From Aedes albopictus (Eukaryota; Arthropoda; Insecta; Diptera; Culicidae): 64,000 bases of DNA. The notes under the pieces were generated by a model. It was not told the DNA's origin and made no database searches. It saw nothing but the letters and a program-made list of their open reading frames with translations. The DNA lies in assembly GCF_035046485.1 (NCBI RefSeq), contig NC_085137.1, positions 375,286,706 to 375,350,705 on the forward strand. The letters run 5' to 3'. Position 1 is the first letter of the stretch. The number at the start of each line of letters is the position of its first letter. Below are positions 58,101 through 64,000 of this stretch, in pieces. The position numbers were made by a program, and so were the translations under genes.

Positions 58101-58300
58101 ATCTACACAGATCGAAAAGATAGTGTAAATTTCTGTGACATATAATGCACATAATTGGAGCGTGGGATTTCACAGAAGTTTACATGATATGTCATGTAAA
58201 TCTCATGAAATATCATGTAAATTTCCATTATATGTCATGTAATTCAGCATGACTCTGAGTTTTTACATGACATATAACACAAATGTACATGATATATCAT

Positions 58301-59287
58301 CCCAAGTAATCAGTGAGCATTTAAGATAGCATTCTTTCAGCATTATAGTAGTCTTTACGACAAGGCATTTAATGCTAATTGACCGTATATGCGCCTATAG
58401 TGCTACCCCACGGCAGGTTTTGGCAAAATAACGGGCCGTCTGAGTGCAGCACCTTCAGGAACGTCGGATCAATATGTCAAAAAAGCGTAACGCATCGTCG
58501 AGAAAAACGAAACAAAAATAGATTTATGTCTGCTTCTCGCTCTCTCAGTGTACCCGCTTCCTCGTCCTTCCACACTCCAGCGGATGGTAGGTGGTGTTTT
58601 TTGCATGTTTCAGCAGTTATTGGTGGTTGAACTTATGATCCGGAGATTACTGCTGCTCAAGTTTCTGCTCCACGCTCCAGGATATGCTGCAGCTGTTCCG
58701 ATGTCGTGCGCTGATTTTATCCCCAATATAAAGAATGAACTGAGACTGAACAGCTTTAGTTCCAAAACCCAAAACTTGTTTTCAAATGATATTTACACAA
58801 AACAGCACTTTCATTCCCTCTCCGATCTAGCATATGGTTCCCTCTTGTGAATAATCTTATGCTCTGCCAAAGCATCCACCGATTCGGCGCATATTTTCCG
58901 ACGAAATGAGAAATGGTAACTTTTCGATGGCCATGTTCAAAACCAAACCAGCAGCAGCAATGTTTGCTGCGGAGTTTTTGGATGAGCAAGGGAAAACGAA
59001 TAAGCAACTCAGATGTGCTAATTTGTCAACAGAGGCATAAACCTTGTTAGAAAGAGACAGCATGTGCTGTCAAACACATAACACATCTCCCATACTCTTT
59101 GCTCTTAGCATTTGAAGAGCAGTTAAACAGCATTCTGAATGCTTCCAAGCGAAAACACCTCGAGCAGTTGAAATGCTAAATAACGGCCGAAAGCTTTTGA
59201 GTAGCACAGCTTATGCTAATTCAATGCAGCTATGCATTCGAACTGCTTTAGTAGGGCAACAAGCAGTTGAAATGCTTAATACGTGGG
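58301..59287 (-). mobile_element. ~1-kb GCATTT element, copy B
   Basis: CCCAAGTAATCAGTGAGC and the weaker right end TGGG (59284-59287), with the interior colinear with copies A and D in reverse. It is more diverged and lacks a clean TA. Confidence 0.75.
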
Positions 59288-59308
59288 ATGTAATAACTTA
59301 ACTTAACT

Positions 59309-60558
59309 GGTCGGCGTTAAGTCAGAGGGGACCAAGTAACAAAATTGACAAAAATGAGATTTTTAGGGCATTTGATTAGGAATTATTTAAGCTACTTGGA
59401 ACATTCACCCAATTTGCTTAATGTTACAATTAACGAGAGTTATAGCACAATTTTCTTTTGATTGAACTGCAAAAATCGATAATCGTGTGCAGTCAGAGTC
59501 TCGGTCAGAGTGGACCATATGCTTGATTCCAAGAGAGATGATAAAATGTGTATTGGTTAAAATCCAATAAATAAAATAGTTTATCATCAAAATGTGATAC
59601 GTTTCTAAATCGTATGACTCCCTAACGCATTTTTTAAGGATTATTGATCAAGAAAGCACGTGAAATTCTATTTTATTATGGTCAATATCGTATTTTACAG
59701 ATCATCGTGTTGAACCATATTGTGGCATTTCGCGTGCAGACAGAGTGGACCATGTGTCTCTAAGAAAAATAGTTGAAATTACCTTATTCTTCGTAATCCT
59801 TTCCAAATCAAAATATGTTTGTTTAGTAGCTGTGGGGCATCATATTGAAATGTACCAATACCCGTTTCATGAACATATTGATTTTACCGATTATTTAAGA
59901 ATTGTGTACTTGGTTCGCTCTGTCTGAACGAATTTTTGAAAAATGCCAGTCCTCTGAATAAATAATTGTGAACTGTGTAACTACAATATTTCAAAAACGT
60001 TCCGAACTATGAAAATACATTCAAAAGTTGTTAGCTATTAAATGTTCAAGTTAAGAATTCTTAAATAGCTCATTAATTGACTACTCTTCATGTGATATTG
60101 AACTGTTGTACTTGGTCCACTCTGACTGAACATAAAAATTGAAAATGGTAATCAACAGTGCAATGGTGCAATAACAGAAATAATATCAAATTTCAAACTT
60201 CCTGCTCACATTATACACCACTCCTATTAACTGTTGTCCTACTTGTGCATTATTTTTTCATCAAATATGTAAAAACTTGAGTGTGATCTGTAGTTGGTTA
60301 AAGATTTTCCAAAAACCGTTCAGTCAGAGTAGACTAAGTACAATCAATTACTTAGCAATTTCTCGGTTTCAAGCTTCATTTTACGTTTTTTTCGCGATCA
60401 ATACAGAGCGATGCTGTGATGAATAGTTATTAAGATTTATGGCAAAAATTCAAGAACATTTGTTGAAAAACTCAAAACTTATAGAGTTGCAAACTTTAAA
60501 GTCGTTTTTCTAGAAATTAAGTAAAAGGCACATGGTCCTCTCTGACTTAACGCCGACC
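59309..60558. mobile_element. 1250-bp element with GTCAGAGTGGACCA words, 4-bp TSD AACT
   Basis: GGTCGGCGTTAAGTCAGAG and its inverted partner, AACT at 59305-59308 and 60559-60562. Variants of GTCAGAGTGGACCA in both orientations recur at about 59500, 59738, 59915, 60115, 60325 and 60535. A 61-codon frame inside is not supported. Confidence 0.7.
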
Positions 60559-60579
60559 AACTGGAAGTTTACATGACTA

Positions 60580-61831
60580 CCCAAGTAACCAACAAGCATT
60601 TAAGGTGGCTTCGTCATATAGCCACAGCTCAAATTTTGAAGAGCACAAATCTGAAGAACCGAAAGTACTATTGCGTTGAAAAGTTGATCGATTGGTCACC
60701 ACCAGCGGGTAACCAATCGATCAACTTTTCAGCTCAATCCGACATTCGGTTCTTCGGATTTGTGCTCTTGAAAATTTGAGCTGTGGCTTCGTCATATATT
60801 CACCTTAAAATAGCATTCCTTTAGCATTATAGTAGTCTTTACGACAATGCTTTTAATGCTAATAAGCCGTATATACGCCTTTAGTGCTGCTCAACAGCAG
60901 GTTTTGGCAAAATAACGGGCTGTCTTAGTGCTACCCCTTCAGGAACGTCGTTTCAAAATGTCAAAAAAACGTAACGCCTCGTCGTCGAGCAAAACAAAAC
61001 AAAAATAGATTTACACTAGTTTCTTCTTGCTCTCTCAGCGTTCCCGCTTCCTCCTCCCTGCCCACTCCAGCTCCCGCTCCTAGTTGTTGTAAACTTTTTT
61101 GCTTGTTTAGTAGTAATTGGGATTTGAACTTATGATCCAGAGATGACTAATTAAATTTGTGCTGCTTTCACGCTGCAGGATACGCTACAGATGTAGCGAT
61201 GGGGTGCGCTAAATATATCCTCAATATAAAGAATGACTGGAATGCGGCTCCAATTCCAAACCTCAACACAAATTGTTTTCGAAGAGATATTTCCTTTGCA
61301 TAAAGCATTTTCATTCCCTTTTCGATCTACATCATATTCCTCTTCCCTCTTTCGATCTATAACTTATTATCCGCCCAAGGAACTGGATCCTTCCGATTGG
61401 TCCATCGGCGCACTTCCTAAGCAACTGGAAACGGTAACGGTGGATGTCCGTGCTCTCAATTTAAACTAGCTACAGCAATGTTTCTGCCGGTGATTTCTGA
61501 TGGGAGGGAAAAACAAATATGCAACTTTGTCAACAAAGGTCAACACCATGTAATAGAGACGGCATGAGCTGTCAAATGCATAAAATATCTTCCATGCTCT
61601 TTGCTCGTAGCATTTATAGAGCATTTAAAAAGCATTTTTATTGCTTCCGAGCGAAAACATCCCAGGCAGTCGAAATGCTAATTAAAAGCACAAAGCTTCT
61701 GAGCAGCATAGTTTATGCTATTTAATTCAAAGCAACTAAACATTCGAACTGCTTATTTAGGGCAGCAAGCAGCTCAAATGCTGAAAACGGTCTGTTGTGC
61801 GGCTTATTCAAATGCTTAGTGGTTACCTGAG
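60580..61831 (-). mobile_element. ~1-kb GCATTT element, copy C, with nested foldback
   Basis: CCCAAGTAACCAACAAGC and the inverted CTCAGGTAACCACTAAGC, TA on both sides. A foldback at 60621-60784 (arms CACAGCTCAAATTTT..) lies between two copies of GGCTTCGTCATATA (60607 and 60785), perhaps its target duplication. Confidence 0.8.
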
Positions 61832-61880
61832 TAAAATGAAGCTTACATGACGTGTAAACCTCATTATTTCTATCTGTGTA

Positions 61881-62381
61881 GGGTAAATGTACCAATAGTG
61901 GTGCTATTAGTAACTCCTTGTAGAAAAATAATTAAATAAAATTGATAATACTACAAAATAAAAAGCCTGAAAACGTTAATCGGTAGTTTTTCACTTAAAT
62001 TTGCTAGGAAAAATGTAAAAACCATTGTTTATTACAGTTTTTGCTAATAAATCACTTGCACCAAGTATAGGTACACGGTTCCTATTATGGAGGTAAAATT
62101 TAACATTGGTTCCTATAGTGGCGCATCCCATTGAATTCTTATGACACTCACCACTATAGGAACACTACCACCACTATAGGTGCAAAGGAGCCAAAAATTT
62201 AAGGAAAATAATTGTTTAAATAGGTTTTTCGGCAAATCCTGAACACAAAACTGAATTAATGTTATTAATTAGTTATGATGCATCTATTAAAAATGTCATA
62301 TGCAAGCTTTTTGTTTGAAATAGTGCTAAATTGGCACTACCACCACTATTGGTACTACCTCCACTAAGGGAGCTTTTACCC
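61881..62381. mobile_element. 501-bp MITE, TIR GGGTAAA, CCACTATAGG words
   Basis: GGGTAAATGTACC and inverted GGGTAAAAGCTCC with TA on both sides; ACCAATAGTGGTG is repeated inverted near each end and CCACTATAGG words recur inside. Confidence 0.75.
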
Positions 62382-62499
62382 TAATTAAAAACGGTTTGAT
62401 GTACGATGTAAGACTTTGGACGGACTACAAATTAAGTACATACCTCATCAAGAAAAAAATGTTAAATTTAAATTTATGTGTTCAATATCAGACATTCAC

Positions 62500-62745
62500 T
62501 CGTAGCCGAATGAAGTATACGCCTCCACTGGCCTCGGTCCTGGGCCAATCGCTTCCATTTGCTTTAAACTTTAGAGTCCTTAGGTCCTCTTCAACTGCAA
62601 AAAGCCAACGTGTGCGCGGCCTTCCACGAAGCCAACGACCCCTTCCTGTTTCTCTGCTGAATATAATTTTAGCTTGTATAATTTTAGCTCCGGCATACTA
62701 GCAACGTGTCCAGCCTACCGCATCATGCCGTGTTGTATTCGCTTC
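62500..62745 (-). pseudogene. LINE ORF2 C-terminal fragment
   Basis: On the minus strand, with frame changes, it reads AGHVASMPE then GRPRTRWLFAVEEDLRTLKF, the same kind of C-terminal W-x-GHV and RW-x-x-VEED module as the RTE-like LINE at 19.3-19.5 kb, but a different family. It is cut at its 5' side by copy D of the GCATTT element. Confidence 0.65.
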
Positions 62746-62751
62746 ACTATA

Positions 62752-63799
62752 CCCAGGTAACCACTAAGCATTTGAATAAGCCGTGTATCAGCCCGTATTA
62801 CGCATTTAAACTGCTTCCTGCCCTACATAAGCAGTTCGAATGCATAGCTGCCTTGAGTTAGCATAAGCTGTGCTGCTCAAAAGCTTTCAGCTGTTAATTA
62901 GCATTTCAACGGCTTGAAGTGGTTTCACTTGGGAGCATACAGAATGCTTTTCAACTGCTCTTTAAATGCTAGGAACGAAAAGGTTGGGAGATATGTTACG
63001 CATTTGGCAACACATTTTGTCTCTCTCTTACAGAGCCTATGCTTCTGTTTACAAATTTGTGCATCTTATTTGTTTCTTCATCTTCCCCTACTCATCCAAA
63101 AGCACCAAAGAAAACATTACTGGATTGGATTGGGAACTTGTCCATAAAAAAATCACCAATTATTTATCATTTCGTCGGTAAATATGTGCCGAATTGGTGG
63201 ATGCTTTGGTGGATCATAGGATTGTTTGAAAGAGGGAAGAAACAATCATATTCCACAGATATTTAAAAGAAGGGATCGTAATGCTCTACCACAATGAAAT
63301 ATCTCAATGAAAACAAGCTTTGGATGTTGAATCGTTCGAATCGAATCGAATCATTCTTTATATTGGTGATTAAATCAACGCACGCCACCGGGACAGCTTT
63401 AGCATCGTGGATCAGGAGCAACAGAATCCGAAGCAGATATGATTAATAAATCTCCGGATCGTAAGTTCAAACCTACATCACTACAAAAATCAGCAAAAAA
63501 GTACCAGCACCGGCTGGAATATGGTAGGACGATGAAGCGGGGAAGCAGGCTGAGAGAACGAGAAGCAGACGTCAATCTATTTTTGTTTTATTTTTTGCTC
63601 GACGAGGCGTTACGCTTCTTTGACATTTCGTCACGACGTTCCTGAAGGGATAGCACTAAGACAGCCCGTTATTTTGCCAAAACCTGCTGTGAGGTAGCAC
63701 TATAGGCGCATATACGGCTAATTAGCATTAAACGCCTTGTCGTAAAGGCTACTATAATGCTGAAGGAATGCTATTTTAAATGCTTACTGGTTACTTGGG
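62752..63799 (+). mobile_element. ~1-kb GCATTT element, copy D
   Basis: TA on both sides, ends identical to copy A; differs mainly by a ~70-base segment near 63230-63320. Confidence 0.85.
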
Positions 63800-63854
63800 T
63801 ATCCATCTCTTATAGTGTAGAATTAGCATTTAAGTTAAAATACACCTTAATAAA

Positions 63855-64000
63855 AATTAAAAAAAAAATCTCTTTATATACCTGGTGCAATTCGTAGTTC
63901 ATGCGACGCCGCCAGATGTCGTCCTCCAGTTTTTCGCCGAGTGTTGTTCGCAGCACTTTACGTTCGAGGACTCCAAAAGCTCACCGATCAACTTCTTTCA
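63855..64000 (-). pseudogene. LINE ORF2 fragment running off the window
   Basis: The minus strand reads AFGVLERKVLRTTLGEKLED then DIWRRRMNYELHQVY, matching the LINE at 16030-19552 (GVFERKVLRTIYGG, WRRRMNHELHQL). Continues beyond base 64000. Confidence 0.75.

Larger units (their letters stand above)
58106..61878. mobile_element. outer MITE with CACAGAT ends, holding three insertions
   Basis: CACAGATCGAAA at the left and inverted CACAGATAGAAA at the right next to TA. The parts not covered by nested elements are full of ACATGATAT/TCATGTAA words (58170-58300 and 61845-61860). Nested: 58301-59287, 59309-60558, 60580-61831. Confidence 0.55.

Overview
The window looks like intergenic and intronic DNA from a large, transposon-packed dipteran genome, most probably a culicine mosquito of the genus Aedes. 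The pointers are tRNA-headed SINEs with mosquito-like layout, a degraded LOA/Lian-like LINE, an RTE-like LINE, a mariner relative whose residue spacing fits the mosquito DD37E group, and very dense TA- and 8-bp-target-duplicating palindromic MITEs. Species cannot be fixed from the sequence alone.

Only one host protein gene is recognisable: a PPP1R15 (GADD34/CReP)-type regulatory subunit of protein phosphatase 1, whose terminal coding exon is 45241-45825 on the plus strand. A plausible 5' leader with a 61-bp intron and a short coding exon lies at about 34.9-35.4 kb. The predicted 9.9-kb intron between the two is filled with mobile elements. Less certain promoter- or exon-like stretches lie at 0.85-1.74, 10.8-11.9 and 31.0-32.3 kb.

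Layout: 0-6.3 kb, SINE-in-MITE, a ~148-bp tandem satellite broken by two inserted elements, an ATC microsatellite and small MITEs. 6.3-12.3 kb, an RNase H-bearing LINE tail, a ~790-bp palindrome, MITEs and SINEs. 12.9-15.7 kb, a hAT-like element with two levels of nested insertions. 16.0-19.6 kb, a nearly full-length but dead RTE-like LINE. 20.5-30.6 kb, nested Tc1 and LINE insertions plus long blocks of a degenerate 12-bp AATTCCTCCAGG-type repeat. 32.4-35 kb, MITEs up to the PPP1R15 leader. 35.5-45.2 kb, the TE-filled intron, with a LINE carrying two 8-bp-TSD palindromic elements and a solo LTR inside a MITE. 46.4-52.9 kb, a six-part nest of elements. 53.1-57.2 kb, a second large hAT-like element. 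58.1-63.8 kb, another nest and the remaining copies of a ~1-kb TA-target element, followed by a LINE fragment at the window edge.

Most open reading frames are chance frames in repeats. Many insertion boundaries can be read to the base because target-site duplications and the interrupted outer element are both visible, so the order of insertion is legible in several places.
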